Shown piece after piece: positions 16,396 to 25,533 of a DNA stretch of 64,000 bases; positions within the stretch are counted from its first letter, which is position 1, and every line of letters starts with the position of its first letter. Position numbers and translations under genes: made by a program. Where the stretch lies: positions 124,001 to 188,000 of the forward strand of contig NZ_FNVU01000005.1 in the NCBI RefSeq assembly GCF_900107965.1. Direction: 5' to 3'. This DNA comes from Actinacidiphila yanglinensis (lineage in GTDB: Bacteria > Actinomycetota > Actinomycetes > Streptomycetales > Streptomycetaceae). A model generated the notes under the pieces. It saw nothing but the letters and a program-made list of their open reading frames with translations. It was not told where the DNA came from and made no database searches.

Positions 16396-17346
16396 TCATG
16401 ACCGCCGCATCCGCAGCGCCAGGAACCCCAGCCCCAGCCCGACCAGCACCAGCCCGGCCCCCAGCGGCACCATCCGCGCCACCGGAAAGGACGGCGTGAA
16501 CGGCGCCGACGCGCCCTGCTGCTCCTTCGTCCGGGTCGGGGCGTGCGAGGCGTCCGCCTCCAGCGACGGTCCGGCGGTCGGGACGTCCTGATCACCGTCG
16601 CCGTCGCCGTCGGGGAGCAGCGGAGCCGACCTGCCCGGCCGGTCGCCCCGGTGCCGGGACGGCGGGTACGGGTGCAGGGGCGCGTGCGGGCCACCGGCCG
16701 GAGCCTGCGCGGTGGGCGCGGTCGGGCGGGCGGGTCCGGCGCTGTGCTGCGGTCCGGTGCCGAGCTGGGGCTCGTCGCCGGCTTCGGGCCGCGGGCGGCC
16801 GGGCCCCGTCGCCGTCGGTGCGGGCGACGGGCGGGCGGAGGGCGCCGGACGTGCCGACGGCCCGGAGTGCGCGGGCGGCCCGGGTGCGGCGGGCGTGGGG
16901 GTCGGGCGGGACGGCCCGGCCGGACCGGGGCGGTCCGGCCCCGTGGGCCGGGGCGTCGCGGTGGGCGCCGCCGGGCGGCCCGGCTTCGCCGTACCCGGCG
17001 GCGGTACGACCGGCGGGAACCCCGGCAGCGCCAGACCGGGGTCGAGACCGGGCAGCGGCGGCAGCGGGGCGGGCGAGGGGGCGGTCGGCGACAGGCGCGT
17101 GCCCGGCGCCGCGACGGACGGCGCCGCGGTCTGCCGGGGCGCCTCGGGCACGGGTCCCTCTGCCGCCCGCGCTGGGGCGGCTGCCGCGAGCAGCGCCGCC
17201 GCGAGCAGTGCGGTACCGGTGGCCACGCCGGCCGCCGTCGCGAGGGCCGCGGCCGGTGTTCCGGAGGTGCTCCCGGGTGTTCCGGAGGTGCTCCCGGCCA
17301 CGGCTCGTCGCGTCACGCCCTGCCTGCCCGCCGAAGCCCACCGCAC
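16396..17346 (-). CDS. secreted or surface Pro/Ala-rich protein with C-terminal membrane helix
   Basis: A 316-residue protein of unknown function. An N-terminal hydrophobic segment ending AAAAPARAAEG looks like a signal peptide with an AxA cleavage site at about residue 60. A long Pro/Ala/Gly-rich region follows (about 65-275) and a C-terminal helix MVPLGAGLVLVGLGLGFLALRMRRS anchors it. There is no LPxTG or LAxTG motif before the helix, so sortase anchoring is not indicated. GTG 17346 has GGGAGG seven bases upstream. Low complexity prevents family assignment. Confidence 0.6.
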   Translation of the reverse strand: MRWASAGRQGVTRRAVAGSTSGTPGSTSGTPAAALATAAGVATGTALLAAALLAAAAPARAAEGPVPEAPRQTAAPSVAAPGTRLSPTAPSPAPLPPLPGLDPGLALPGFPPVVPPPGTAKPGRPAAPTATPRPTGPDRPGPAGPSRPTPTPAAPGPPAHSGPSARPAPSARPSPAPTATGPGRPRPEAGDEPQLGTGPQHSAGPARPTAPTAQAPAGGPHAPLHPYPPSRHRGDRPGRSAPLLPDGDGDGDQDVPTAGPSLEADASHAPTRTKEQQGASAPFTPSFPVARMVPLGAGLVLVGLGLGFLALRMRRS

Positions 17347-17544
17347 GTCCGCGCCTCCCGCACCACCGTGTGTGGTTCAAGCGTCACATGAGGCGACAAC
17401 TCCGGCATCCCGGACGCCCCAGGGCGATCATGACGCAGGGTGCGGACCGAACCGGTGCGCCGCGCCCAGGTGCGTGCGCCGGCGCGATGCGCGGGGGCGA
17501 TCGGGAGCGCCCGGCACCGTGTCCGGACCGCCGGGCGCTGCGGG

Positions 17545-18510
17545 TCAGACGGTGAGCAGGATCTTGCCGATGTGGGTGCTGGACTCCATCAGCCGGTGGG
17601 CCTCGGCCGCCTCGGTCATCGGAAGCGGGCGGTCGACCACGGGCTTGACGCTTCCCGCCTCGATCAGCGGCCAGACGTGCTCGCGGACCGCGCCGACGAT
17701 CGCCGCCTTCTCGGCCGGCGGGCGGGCGCGGAGCGTGGTGGCGGCGATGGCGCCGCGCTTGGCCATCAGCTTGGCGAGGTTGAGCTCCGCCTTCACCCCG
17801 CCCTGCATGCCGATCACCACGAGCCGCCCGTTGAGGGCGAGCGCGTCGACGTTGCGCGCCAGGTACTTCGCGCCGACGAGGTCGAGGATGACGTCCGCCC
17901 CGTCCGCCCCCAACTCCGCGACGAAGTCCTGCTCGCGGTAGTTGATCAGCACGTCCGCGCCCAGCTCCCGGCAGGCGGCGAGCTTCTCCGCGCTGCCCGC
18001 GGTGACCGCGACCCGGGCCCCGACCGCCTTGCCCAGCTGGACCGCCATGGTGCCGATCCCGCTGGACCCGCCGTGCACCAGCAGCGTCTCCGCGGGCCGC
18101 AGATGGGCGACCATGAAGACGTTCGACCAGACGGTGGCGGTGACTTCGGGCAGCGCGGCCGCCGTGACGAGGTCGACGCCCTTGGGCACGGGCAGGAGTT
18201 GGCCGGCCGGCACCGCCACCTTCTCCGCGTAGCCGCCGCCCGCCAGCAGCGCGCACACCTCGTCGCCGACGGCCCAGTCGGGCACCCCGGGCCCGACCTC
18301 CGTGATCCGGCCGGAGCACTCCAGGCCGGGGTACGGAACGGCGCCGGGTGGCGGGTTGTAGTTGCCCTGCCGCTGGAGGATGTCCGCGCGGTTGACCGCG
18401 CTGGCGGCGACCTCGACCACGACCTCGCCGTCACCGGCCACCGGATCGGGTACCTCCGCCCAGGTCAGCGTCTCCGGGCCGCCGGGCTGGGGAATCGTCA
18501 TCGCGTACAT
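17545..18510 (-). CDS. NAD(P)H:quinone oxidoreductase (zinc-independent MDR family)
   Basis: A 321-residue medium-chain dehydrogenase/reductase of the quinone oxidoreductase (PIG3-like) subgroup. Features are AVNRADILQRQGNYNPPPG, PGLECSGRITEVGPGV, the cofactor-binding LVHGGSSGIGTMAVQLGKAVGARV and the final STHIGKILLTV. No catalytic zinc ligands are present, as expected. It probably uses NADPH to reduce quinones or enones. ATG 18510 and ATG 18501 are both possible; neither has a strong ribosome site. It is divergent from the DHA2 transporter. Confidence 0.87.
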   Translation of the reverse strand: MYAMTIPQPGGPETLTWAEVPDPVAGDGEVVVEVAASAVNRADILQRQGNYNPPPGAVPYPGLECSGRITEVGPGVPDWAVGDEVCALLAGGGYAEKVAVPAGQLLPVPKGVDLVTAAALPEVTATVWSNVFMVAHLRPAETLLVHGGSSGIGTMAVQLGKAVGARVAVTAGSAEKLAACRELGADVLINYREQDFVAELGADGADVILDLVGAKYLARNVDALALNGRLVVIGMQGGVKAELNLAKLMAKRGAIAATTLRARPPAEKAAIVGAVREHVWPLIEAGSVKPVVDRPLPMTEAAEAHRLMESSTHIGKILLTV

Positions 18511-18708
18511 GCGAAGGGAGGCTACTCCGCGGGCGTCGGTGGGCGTCGGGTACCGCGCCGTTCCGTGGGCGCCACCGCGGTGTTCGGCGGCCACGGCCGG
18601 GCGGAGTCGGGCGGGAGGGGCGCCTCACGGGTGCGTCGGTGCCGCGCCTTCCCGGCTGCCTCGGAGGTGGGTCGTGCGCGCCTCGCGGGCGGCTCGCGGC
18701 GGCGGTCA

Positions 18709-18733
18709 TGTGATCACCCCGACCTTGTGATCA
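18709..18733. promoter_or_regulatory. candidate operator: two TGTGATCA repeats before the MFS gene
   Basis: TGTGATCA occurs at 18709-18716 and again at 18726-18733, 17 bases apart, 28-52 bases upstream of the DHA2 transporter start. Each contains the palindrome TGATCA, and a related CATGATCG overlaps the start codon. The position suggests repression or activation of the transporter; no cognate regulator gene is adjacent. Confidence 0.4.
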
Positions 18734-18760
18734 ATCGTGGCCGGATTGCAGGCTGTTCAC

Positions 18761-20329
18761 ATGATCGACGCTCCGCAGCCCGGATCCGAGGGGCGGCCCC
18801 CGCGGTGGCCGGCGGCCGTACCCGCGCCCGCGGCCGCCACCGCGCCCGTGTCCGTCCACGGACCGGCTGACGAACACCTCGGTGGCGCACCCCCTCCCGT
18901 CCCCGCGCCCGGGGACCTCGGCCCGCGGCACGGGATCAGCTCCCGGCAGCGCGCCGTCGCCTTCCTCATGGCGGGCTGCCTGTTCATGGAGAACCTCGAC
19001 GGCACCATCGTGTCCACCGCCGCCCCCCGGATCGGCGCGTCCCTCGGCGTCTCCGCCACCGCGATCGGCCTGGTCGTCACCGCGTACGTCCTCACCCTCG
19101 CGGTCCTGGTCCCGCTGAGCGGCTGGCTGACCGCCCGCTTCGGCGCCCGGCGGATCTTCCTCTCGGCGATCGTGCTGTTCACCCTCGCCTCGCTGGCCTG
19201 CGCCGGAGCGACCAGCCTCGGTGAACTCGTCGCGCTGCGTGTCCTGCAGGGCGCGGGCGGGGCGATGATGGTGCCCGTCGGACGGCTGCTCGCGCTCTCC
19301 GGGATCGCCAAGCCCGACATCCCGCGCCTCGTGGCGTACATCGTCTGGCCCGCCCTGATCGCCCCGGTCGCCGCGCCGCTGCTGGGCGGGGTGATCACCA
19401 CCTACGCGAGCTGGCACTGGCTGTTCCTGATCAACATCCCGCTCGGGCTGGTCGCGTTCGCCGTCGCCTGGCGGCTCGTCGAGGGCGGCCCGGTAGCCGG
19501 AGTGGGCGCGCTGGACTGGCGCGGGCTGGCCTGGACCTCGCTGGGACTGGGCGCGCTCGCCTCCACCGGGCACCTGCTCTCCCAACCCGGCGCGTCATGG
19601 CCGCGGGCCGGCGCGCTCGGCGCGGTCTCCCTCGTGCTGCTCGCGCTCGCGCTGCGGCACCTGCGCCGGACCGACCACCCGCTGATCGACCTCGGCAGCC
19701 TGCGCACCCCCTCCTTCCGCGCCACCGTGTACGGCGGCTCGGTGTTCTGGATATCCGTCTCCGCGGTGCCCTTCCTGCTCCCGCTGCTCTTCCAGGAGGT
19801 CTTCGGCTGGAGCGCCGTACGCTCCGGCTCCCTGGTGCTCTTCGTCTTCGTCGGCAACATCGGCATCAAGCCCGCGACCGGCTTCCTCTTCGGCCGCTTC
19901 GGGTACCGCGCGGTGCTGGCCGGCGCGGGCGCCGTCCTCGCGGGGACCATGGTGGGCTGCGCGTTCCTCACCGCCGCCACCCCGCTGTGGGTGATCGGCA
20001 TCCTCGTCACCATCAGCGGCGCCGCCCGCTCCACCGGGCTGACCGGCTACAACACCCTCGCGTTCGCCGACGTCCCGCCCGACCGGATGCGCGACGCGAA
20101 CACCCTCAACTCGACCGCCACGCAGACCGCCGCCGGCCTCGGTGTGGCCGCCGCGCCCGTCGCCCTCCGCCTCGGCCACCCCCTCACCCAGCACCTGCTC
20201 GGCCACGCCTCCCCCGCGCTCTCCTACGCCGCGGCCTTCACCCTGCTGTCCCTGCCCGCCCTCGCCGCGACCACCGCGGCCAGCCGCCTCCCCCCGGGCA
20301 CCGGCGACATCCTCCGCTCCCGGCGGTAG
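18761..20329 (+). CDS. MFS transporter, DHA2 (EmrB/QacA-like) family
   Basis: A 522-residue exporter-type permease. After a Pro/Ala-rich N-terminal segment of about 65 residues come about fourteen hydrophobic helices, with motifs LDGTIVSTAAPRIGASLGVS (DHA2 motif), SGWLTARFGARRIFLSAI after helix 2 and VLQGAGGAMMVPVGRLL. It would expel a small hydrophobic compound using the proton gradient; the substrate is unknown. ATG 18761 is chosen; GTG 18737 is in frame. The repeats TGTGATCA upstream may be its operator. Confidence 0.87.
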   Translation: MIDAPQPGSEGRPPRWPAAVPAPAAATAPVSVHGPADEHLGGAPPPVPAPGDLGPRHGISSRQRAVAFLMAGCLFMENLDGTIVSTAAPRIGASLGVSATAIGLVVTAYVLTLAVLVPLSGWLTARFGARRIFLSAIVLFTLASLACAGATSLGELVALRVLQGAGGAMMVPVGRLLALSGIAKPDIPRLVAYIVWPALIAPVAAPLLGGVITTYASWHWLFLINIPLGLVAFAVAWRLVEGGPVAGVGALDWRGLAWTSLGLGALASTGHLLSQPGASWPRAGALGAVSLVLLALALRHLRRTDHPLIDLGSLRTPSFRATVYGGSVFWISVSAVPFLLPLLFQEVFGWSAVRSGSLVLFVFVGNIGIKPATGFLFGRFGYRAVLAGAGAVLAGTMVGCAFLTAATPLWVIGILVTISGAARSTGLTGYNTLAFADVPPDRMRDANTLNSTATQTAAGLGVAAAPVALRLGHPLTQHLLGHASPALSYAAAFTLLSLPALAATTAASRLPPGTGDILRSRR

Positions 20330-20418
20330 GCGGCGGACCGTGCGCGGTTCCTCCCGGACCACCCGGACGACGGGCCCGCGGAGGACGTGGAGCCCCGGAC
20401 GACATGAATTGCCCGGGA

Positions 20419-21405
20419 CTACGTGGCCCGGTGGATCGCGATCAGGCGGTCACCGTCGCGGAGCGCCCCCAACTCGCGGTCGTCGTGGTCGAGAAGCCGC
20501 TCCTCCCGCTTGACCGCCACCACCAGATCGCCCAGTTCCCTCGGCGTCCGCCCGACCTCCGAGGGCCCGACCGCGCGCTCGACCAGGTCCAGCCCGCTGC
20601 CGTACGTGAGGAGGTCGTCCATCACCTTCCCGGCGCTGGGACTGAGCATGGACATCCCGAGCATCCTGCCCGCCGCGCCGGAACTGGTGATCACCGCGTT
20701 CGCGCCGGACTGCCGCAGGAGCGGTACGTTCTCCGCCTCGCGCACGGACGCCACGATGCCGGCCGTGCTGTTGAGCTGGCGCGCGGTGAGGGTGACCAGC
20801 ACCGCCGTGTCGTCGCGCTGCGCGGCGATCACGATCTGCCGGGCCCGGCCGACCTCGGCCCGCAGCAGCACGTCATTGCGGGTGGCGTCGCCGTCCACCG
20901 CCACGAACCCCTCGTCGGCCGCCGCCCGGACCACCGCCGGGTCCGGGTCGACCACCACGATCCGCTCGCGCGCCATGCCGTGCCCGATCAGCGTCTGCGC
21001 GGCCGACCGCCCCTTCGTCCCGAACCCGACGATCACCACGTGGTCGTGCAAGGAACTCCTCCAGCGCTTGATCCGGTACTGCTCGCGGGTGCGCTCGGCC
21101 AGCACCTCCAGGGTGGTGCCGATCAGGATGATCAGGAAGATCACCCGCAACGGCGTGACCAGCAGCGTATTCACCAGCCGCTCGGCGTTGCTGTACGGGA
21201 CGATGTCGCCGTAGCCGGTGGTGGAGAGCGTCACCGTCGAGTAGTAGACCGCGTCGAGGAACGACAGCTTGCCGCCGGCGTTGTCGTGGTAGCCGTCGCG
21301 TCCGGCGTAGACGACGGCCACGGTGAGCGCGAGCACCAGCAGCGCGGCGGCCAGCCGGCGGGCCACCTGCCGGAGCGGTCCGGCCGCCGGGTGCGGGAAG
21401 AGCAC
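20419..21405 (-). CDS. two-helix K+ channel with RCK/TrkA-N domain
   Basis: A 328-residue MthK-type potassium channel. The first helix spans about 13-35, the pore loop carries the selectivity filter in TLSTTGYGDIVPYS, and the second helix is VTPLRVIFLIILIGTTLEVL. The cytoplasmic RCK domain begins HVVIVGFGTKGRSAAQTLIGHG, a Rossmann GxGxxG-like motif, and contains VVDPDP and DGDATRNDVLL typical of TrkA-N. A C-terminal TrkA-C-like part follows. GTG 21405 starts 24 bases after moeA, so the channel is the last gene of that run. Confidence 0.9.
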   Translation of the reverse strand: MLFPHPAAGPLRQVARRLAAALLVLALTVAVVYAGRDGYHDNAGGKLSFLDAVYYSTVTLSTTGYGDIVPYSNAERLVNTLLVTPLRVIFLIILIGTTLEVLAERTREQYRIKRWRSSLHDHVVIVGFGTKGRSAAQTLIGHGMARERIVVVDPDPAVVRAAADEGFVAVDGDATRNDVLLRAEVGRARQIVIAAQRDDTAVLVTLTARQLNSTAGIVASVREAENVPLLRQSGANAVITSSGAAGRMLGMSMLSPSAGKVMDDLLTYGSGLDLVERAVGPSEVGRTPRELGDLVVAVKREERLLDHDDRELGALRDGDRLIAIHRAT

Positions 21406-21429
21406 CCGGTGGGCGGTGCCGGGGGAGCC

Positions 21430-23157
21430 TCACCCCGCACGTCCCGGCACCGGACCGGCCGGCCCAGCGGTCGGCCCGGTCATCGCGATCGGCCCGGCCA
21501 TCGCCAGGTCCAGCACCTGCACTTCCTGGCCCGCCTTGACGCCGCCGGGCGGGATGACCGCCATCGCGTCGGCGGCGGCCAGCCCGCGCAGCATCGCCGA
21601 GCCGGTGTGCGGCAGCGGCCGGGCCGTCGCGCCCGCGTCGAGCACCACCGGCACCAGCCGGGTGTCCTCCCGGTGACCGCCGACGTCCTCGCCCAGCGGC
21701 ACGCAGGACGGTGGAGCGGCGGGATGCCCGCCGAGCGTCCGCAGCAGGGGCGCGACGAGGGTCAGCACACCGGCGGCCGCGGCCAGCGGGTTGCCCGGAA
21801 GCCCGACGAAGTAGCTCCTCCTGGGCGGCCGTTCGGCCTCCGGTTGCGGCGGGCCGACGGGCTGTCCCGGGCGCGGGCGGCCGTCCGGCGTCACCGGCTC
21901 CGCCGGCCGCGGCACCTCGTACGGCCCGCAGCGGAACTCCGCCATCAGCATCGGGTGCCCGGGGCGCACCGCTACCCCGTCGACGCGCAGCCGTGCCCCG
22001 ACGCGGACCAGCGCCCCGTGCACGTGGTCGCGCGGACCGCTGGCCGTCCCCCCGGTGGTGACCACCAGGTCGGCGCCACCGGTCGCGACAGCCGCCACGA
22101 TCGCCGCCCGCAGGTCCTCCGCGTCGTCCGGCAGCGCCCGCACGGCCGTCACCTCGGCGCCCAGCGCCCGCAGCCACGGCGGGAGCATCGGCCCCAGCGC
22201 GTCCCTGGTCCGGCCCGGCCCCGGCCGCCCCGACGCCTGCAACTCGTCCCCCAGCACCAGCACTTCGACCCTCGGCCGGGCCACGACCGCCAGCTCGTCG
22301 TACCCGGACGCCGCCGCCAGGCCCAGCACCGCGGGGGTCACCGTCGAGCCGGCCGGCAGCAACTCCTCCCCGGCCCTGCACTCCTGGCCGCGCCTGCGGA
22401 CCTCCTGACCGGGCACGGGAGCGGGGTAGGGCGCGGACACCCGCAACCACTCGCCGTCCGACCGTAGTTCGGCCGCACCGTGCTCGCTGCGCAGCACCGC
22501 CGTCGCACCCGGGGGCAGTTCGGCTCCCGTCGCGACCCGTACCGCGTGCCCGTCGGCCAGTTCGCGGACCGTCTGCTGCCCGGCGAGCACCTGACCCGCC
22601 ACCCGCCACGGCCCGGCCCCGGCCAGCGCCCAGCCGTCCATGGCCGAACTGTCGAACGGCGGCAGGTCCGTCAGCGCCACCAGCCCGCGCGCGAGCACCG
22701 TGCCCAGCGCCTCCTCGCCCAACGGGACGTCCCGCGCCTCCAGTTGCCGGGCCGCGGTCATGGCCGTGCGGTGCGCTCCGAGCCAGGGGGTGTCCCGCCG
22801 GTGGAAGACGGGGCGGCCGGGGTCGTAGGGGAGCCGGTCGCTGCCGCCGGCCCCTGCGGTATCTCCGGGCGCTCCGGGCCCACCGTGTCCACCGCGCTCC
22901 CCGGTCCTCGCGTCCTCGGGAACGGCCGGGGCGGGGAGGGCGCGGCGGCGCGGCTGTTCCGCGAAGTCGAGGCCGAGGCCGTCGAGGTACGCCTTCGCGA
23001 ACGGGTCGGCAGGCGGCGCGGCGAGGGCGCGGCCGGCCGGATCGGGAGCCGTGCGGCCGGTGTCCGCGGGATCGGTGTCCGCGAGGTCGAGGTCCGCGGC
23101 GCCGGGGGCGACCGATCCGCCCACGCCGGGATCGGGTTCGGGGCCCGGCTCGCTCAT
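21430..23157 (-). CDS. moeA: molybdopterin molybdotransferase MoeA with N-terminal extension
   Basis: A 575-residue MoeA, which inserts molybdate into adenylated molybdopterin. Motifs include DLPPFDSSAMDGWA, ATGAELPPGA, the MPT-binding TTGGTASGPRDHV (about residue 370) and FVGLPGNPLAAAAG (about 450). The protein is about 150 residues longer than usual: the first 125 residues are acidic, Pro/Gly/Ala-rich and lie outside the fold, and a Pro-rich insertion precedes the FVGLPGNP motif. ATG 23157 overlaps the stop of the DUF6457 gene (ATGA). Confidence 0.9.
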   Translation of the reverse strand: MSEPGPEPDPGVGGSVAPGAADLDLADTDPADTGRTAPDPAGRALAAPPADPFAKAYLDGLGLDFAEQPRRRALPAPAVPEDARTGERGGHGGPGAPGDTAGAGGSDRLPYDPGRPVFHRRDTPWLGAHRTAMTAARQLEARDVPLGEEALGTVLARGLVALTDLPPFDSSAMDGWALAGAGPWRVAGQVLAGQQTVRELADGHAVRVATGAELPPGATAVLRSEHGAAELRSDGEWLRVSAPYPAPVPGQEVRRRGQECRAGEELLPAGSTVTPAVLGLAAASGYDELAVVARPRVEVLVLGDELQASGRPGPGRTRDALGPMLPPWLRALGAEVTAVRALPDDAEDLRAAIVAAVATGGADLVVTTGGTASGPRDHVHGALVRVGARLRVDGVAVRPGHPMLMAEFRCGPYEVPRPAEPVTPDGRPRPGQPVGPPQPEAERPPRRSYFVGLPGNPLAAAAGVLTLVAPLLRTLGGHPAAPPSCVPLGEDVGGHREDTRLVPVVLDAGATARPLPHTGSAMLRGLAAADAMAVIPPGGVKAGQEVQVLDLAMAGPIAMTGPTAGPAGPVPGRAG

Positions 23158-23447
23158 GGCGCGGTGCCCGCGGGGGCGGCGTCACCGTCGCCGTCCTTGC
23201 CCGCCACCGCGGCCTGCTCGGCCCAACGCCGCGCCAGCGCCGCGGCCTTCTCCGCCGCCGCGCGCACCGCGTCCGGTCCGCCGCCCGCCCGCCCCGCCGC
23301 GTACCCGACGAGGAACGTGGTCAGCGGAGCCGCCGGCCGCGCCACCCCGTGTGCCGCGTCGCGGGCGAGGTCGAGCAGGACGCGGGTGTCCACGTCCAGG
23401 TCGATGCCCAGTTCGGTCTTGGCTGCTGCGATCCATTCGTCCACCAC
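23154..23447 (-). CDS. DUF6457-type small protein
   Basis: A 97-residue protein between mobA and moeA, starting at GTG 23447 (GTG 23444 also possible). It has the motif VDEWIAAAKTELGIDLD followed by an all-helical stretch VLLDLARDAAHGVARPAAPLTTFLVGYAAG. This matches the small family found next to molybdenum-cofactor genes in actinobacteria. Its role is unknown; the position suggests help in guanylation of the cofactor or in MobA stability. Its stop overlaps the moeA start. Confidence 0.75.
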   Translation of the reverse strand: MVDEWIAAAKTELGIDLDVDTRVLLDLARDAAHGVARPAAPLTTFLVGYAAGRAGGGPDAVRAAAEKAAALARRWAEQAAVAGKDGDGDAAPAGTAP

Positions 23448-23488
23448 AGGCCCATCGTCCCCGATCCCGGCCCGGTCGACACGCAGGC

Positions 23489-24148
23489 TCACCCCTCGGA
23501 CCGGCGCTCCAGCCGGGCCCGGGCCACCGCCACGTCCTCCCAGGTGTCGCAGTCGAACGACGCATCGCCGGTCGGGTCGGCCATCCCGCGCAGCGCGAGC
23601 TCGCCGGTGAGCAGGCGCAACGGCAGCCCGCCCAGGCCGCCGTGCTCCCCCGCGAGCAGGGCGAGTTCGCGGCGCAGCGGCTCCACCAGGTACGCGGCGG
23701 CGAGCGGCTGGTCGCGCCCGTCCGGGTCGGTGAGCACCACCCCTTCGGGCACCCCGGCCGCGCCGGGGGCGCACGCGTCGGCCGCCTCCGCGAGGGCTCC
23801 GACCGTCGCCGCCGTCAGGAAGGGCAGATCGGCGGCGAGCACCACGACCACCCGCGGGGCACCCTGTCCCAGGGGTCCCCGCGCGCCCGGTCCGCCGGCC
23901 AGCGCGGCGAGTCCCGCGGCGAGCGCGGGCACCGGTCCGCCGCCGGCCGGCTCCTCCCGGGCCCAGCGCACCGGCCGTGCCGTCGGCCGGCGCGGCCCGA
24001 CCACCACCGTCGTGCCCGCCGCCTCGCACGCCGCGAGCACCCGGTCCAGCAGCATCAGCCCGCCGACCGGCAGCGCGGGCTTGTCGGTGCCGCCGAGCCG
24101 CCGGGCCGCGCCGCCCGCCAGCACCACCGCGTCGTAGCGCGTCGTCAT
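23489..24148 (-). CDS. mobA: molybdenum cofactor guanylyltransferase (MobA-like NTP transferase)
   Basis: A 219-residue nucleotidyltransferase. The N-terminal signature VLAGGAARRLGGTDKPALPVGG binds the nucleotide; AADLPFLTA is the metal-binding acidic motif; DGRDQPLAAAYL follows. It would attach GMP (or another nucleotide) to molybdopterin. ATG 24148 lies only 17 bases after the bkdC2 stop, so mobA probably reads through from the bkd2 operon. Confidence 0.85.
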   Translation of the reverse strand: MTTRYDAVVLAGGAARRLGGTDKPALPVGGLMLLDRVLAACEAAGTTVVVGPRRPTARPVRWAREEPAGGGPVPALAAGLAALAGGPGARGPLGQGAPRVVVVLAADLPFLTAATVGALAEAADACAPGAAGVPEGVVLTDPDGRDQPLAAAYLVEPLRRELALLAGEHGGLGGLPLRLLTGELALRGMADPTGDASFDCDTWEDVAVARARLERRSEG

Positions 24149-24165
24149 GCCCGCGAGTATGCCGC

Positions 24166-25533
24166 TCACACCGCGGCGAGCAGCACCGCCGGGTCCTGCA
24201 CGCAGTCGGCCACGAACCGGAGGAAGCCGCCCGCCGTCCCGCCGTCGCACACCCGGTGGTCGAAGGTGAACGACAGCTGCACCACCTGCCGCACCGCCAA
24301 CTCCCCCTGGCGCACCCACGGCTTGGCCGCGATCCGGCCCACCCCGAGCATGCCCGCCTCCGGGTGGTTGAGGATGGGCGTCGAGCCGTCCACCCCGAAC
24401 ACGCCGTAGTTGTTGAGCGTGAAGGTCCCGCCGGTCAGCTCGGCGGGCGTCAGCGTCCCGGTCCTGGCCGCCTCGGTCAGCCGGGCCATCTCCGCCGAGA
24501 GCTGGGCGGTGGTCCTGGCCTGCGCGTCCCGCACCACCGGTACGACAAGGCCGCGCTCGGTCTGCGCGGCGAAGCCGAGATGCACCGCGGGCAGCCGGAC
24601 GATCTCGCCGCGGGCGGTGTCCACCGACGCGTTCAGCTCGGGGTGCCGGGCCAGCGCCGCGGTCACGATCCGGGCCATGAGCGCCAGGACCGAGATCCGG
24701 GTGCCGCCGTCTCCCGCCGCCGCGTTCATCGCCGCGCGGGCCGCGAGCAGTTCGGTGGCGTCCGCGTCGACCCAGCAGGTGGCGTCGGGGATCTCCCGCC
24801 GGCTGCGCGACAGCTTCTCCGCGACCGCGCCGAGGATCCCGCGCAACGGGACGCGCACCTCGCCCTCGGCGGCCGGCCGTGCCTCCGTCGTCGCGACTGC
24901 CGCGCGGGTGGTGCCCGCACCGGCACCCGCCGCGCGGTCCACGTCGGCCCGCATGATCAACCCGTCCGGGCCGCTGCCGGTCAGCGCCCGCAGATCCAGG
25001 CCCTTCTCCCGGGCCAGCCGGCGCACCAGCGGCGAGATGACCGCGACCGGTCCGCCGTCCGGGTGAGTGCCGCCGCGGACCGCGGCGGCTTCGCGCTCCG
25101 GCGGCACCGGCGGTGCGTGGTCGACCGCCGCGCTCACCGCCTTGATCCGGCTGCGCCGACGGGCGGTCGCCGCCCCGGTGCCGTAACCGACCAGTACGTT
25201 CCCCGAGCCCTCGGCCGAGCCGTCACCCTGGACGCTCTCCGCGCCCTCAGCGCTCCCGGCCGTGGCGGCGGCCGCCACGCCCGCGTCCGCACCCACCGCG
25301 ACCGTCACCAGCGGGCGGCCGACCGAAAGGGTGTCGCCCTGCGCGCCGAAGCGGGCGGTGACCACCCCGCCGTAGGGACAGGGCACTTCCACCACGGCCT
25401 TGGCCGTCTCCACCTCGACCAACGGCTGGTCGACGGTGACGACCTCGCCGACCTCGACCAGCCAGCGCACGATCTCGGCCTCGGTCAGCCCCTCGCCGAG
25501 GTCGGGCAGCGTGAACTCCTTGACGGCGGCCAT
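24166..25533 (-). CDS. bkdC2: branched-chain 2-oxoacid dehydrogenase E2, copy 2
   Basis: A 455-residue E2 subunit with one lipoyl domain (EVETAKAVVE), a subunit-binding domain (VRRLAREKGLDLRALTGSG) and a catalytic domain ending in the active-site motif TFDHRVCDGGTAGGF. The sequence differs clearly from copy 1 throughout, especially in the linker, so this is an old duplication. ATG 25533 shares one base with the bkdB2 stop and has a GGAGGAGGGG ribosome site. Third gene of the bkd2 operon. Confidence 0.93.
   Translation of the reverse strand: MAAVKEFTLPDLGEGLTEAEIVRWLVEVGEVVTVDQPLVEVETAKAVVEVPCPYGGVVTARFGAQGDTLSVGRPLVTVAVGADAGVAAAATAGSAEGAESVQGDGSAEGSGNVLVGYGTGAATARRRSRIKAVSAAVDHAPPVPPEREAAAVRGGTHPDGGPVAVISPLVRRLAREKGLDLRALTGSGPDGLIMRADVDRAAGAGAGTTRAAVATTEARPAAEGEVRVPLRGILGAVAEKLSRSRREIPDATCWVDADATELLAARAAMNAAAGDGGTRISVLALMARIVTAALARHPELNASVDTARGEIVRLPAVHLGFAAQTERGLVVPVVRDAQARTTAQLSAEMARLTEAARTGTLTPAELTGGTFTLNNYGVFGVDGSTPILNHPEAGMLGVGRIAAKPWVRQGELAVRQVVQLSFTFDHRVCDGGTAGGFLRFVADCVQDPAVLLAAV

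Noticed and set aside
16396-17346. Sortase-anchored surface protein
   Set aside because: No LPxTG or LAxTG motif is present before the C-terminal helix.
20873-23185. 770-codon minus-strand frame overlapping moeA and the K+ channel
   Set aside because: Very Arg/Gly-rich with no domain; the overlapping moeA and channel frames have clear motifs.
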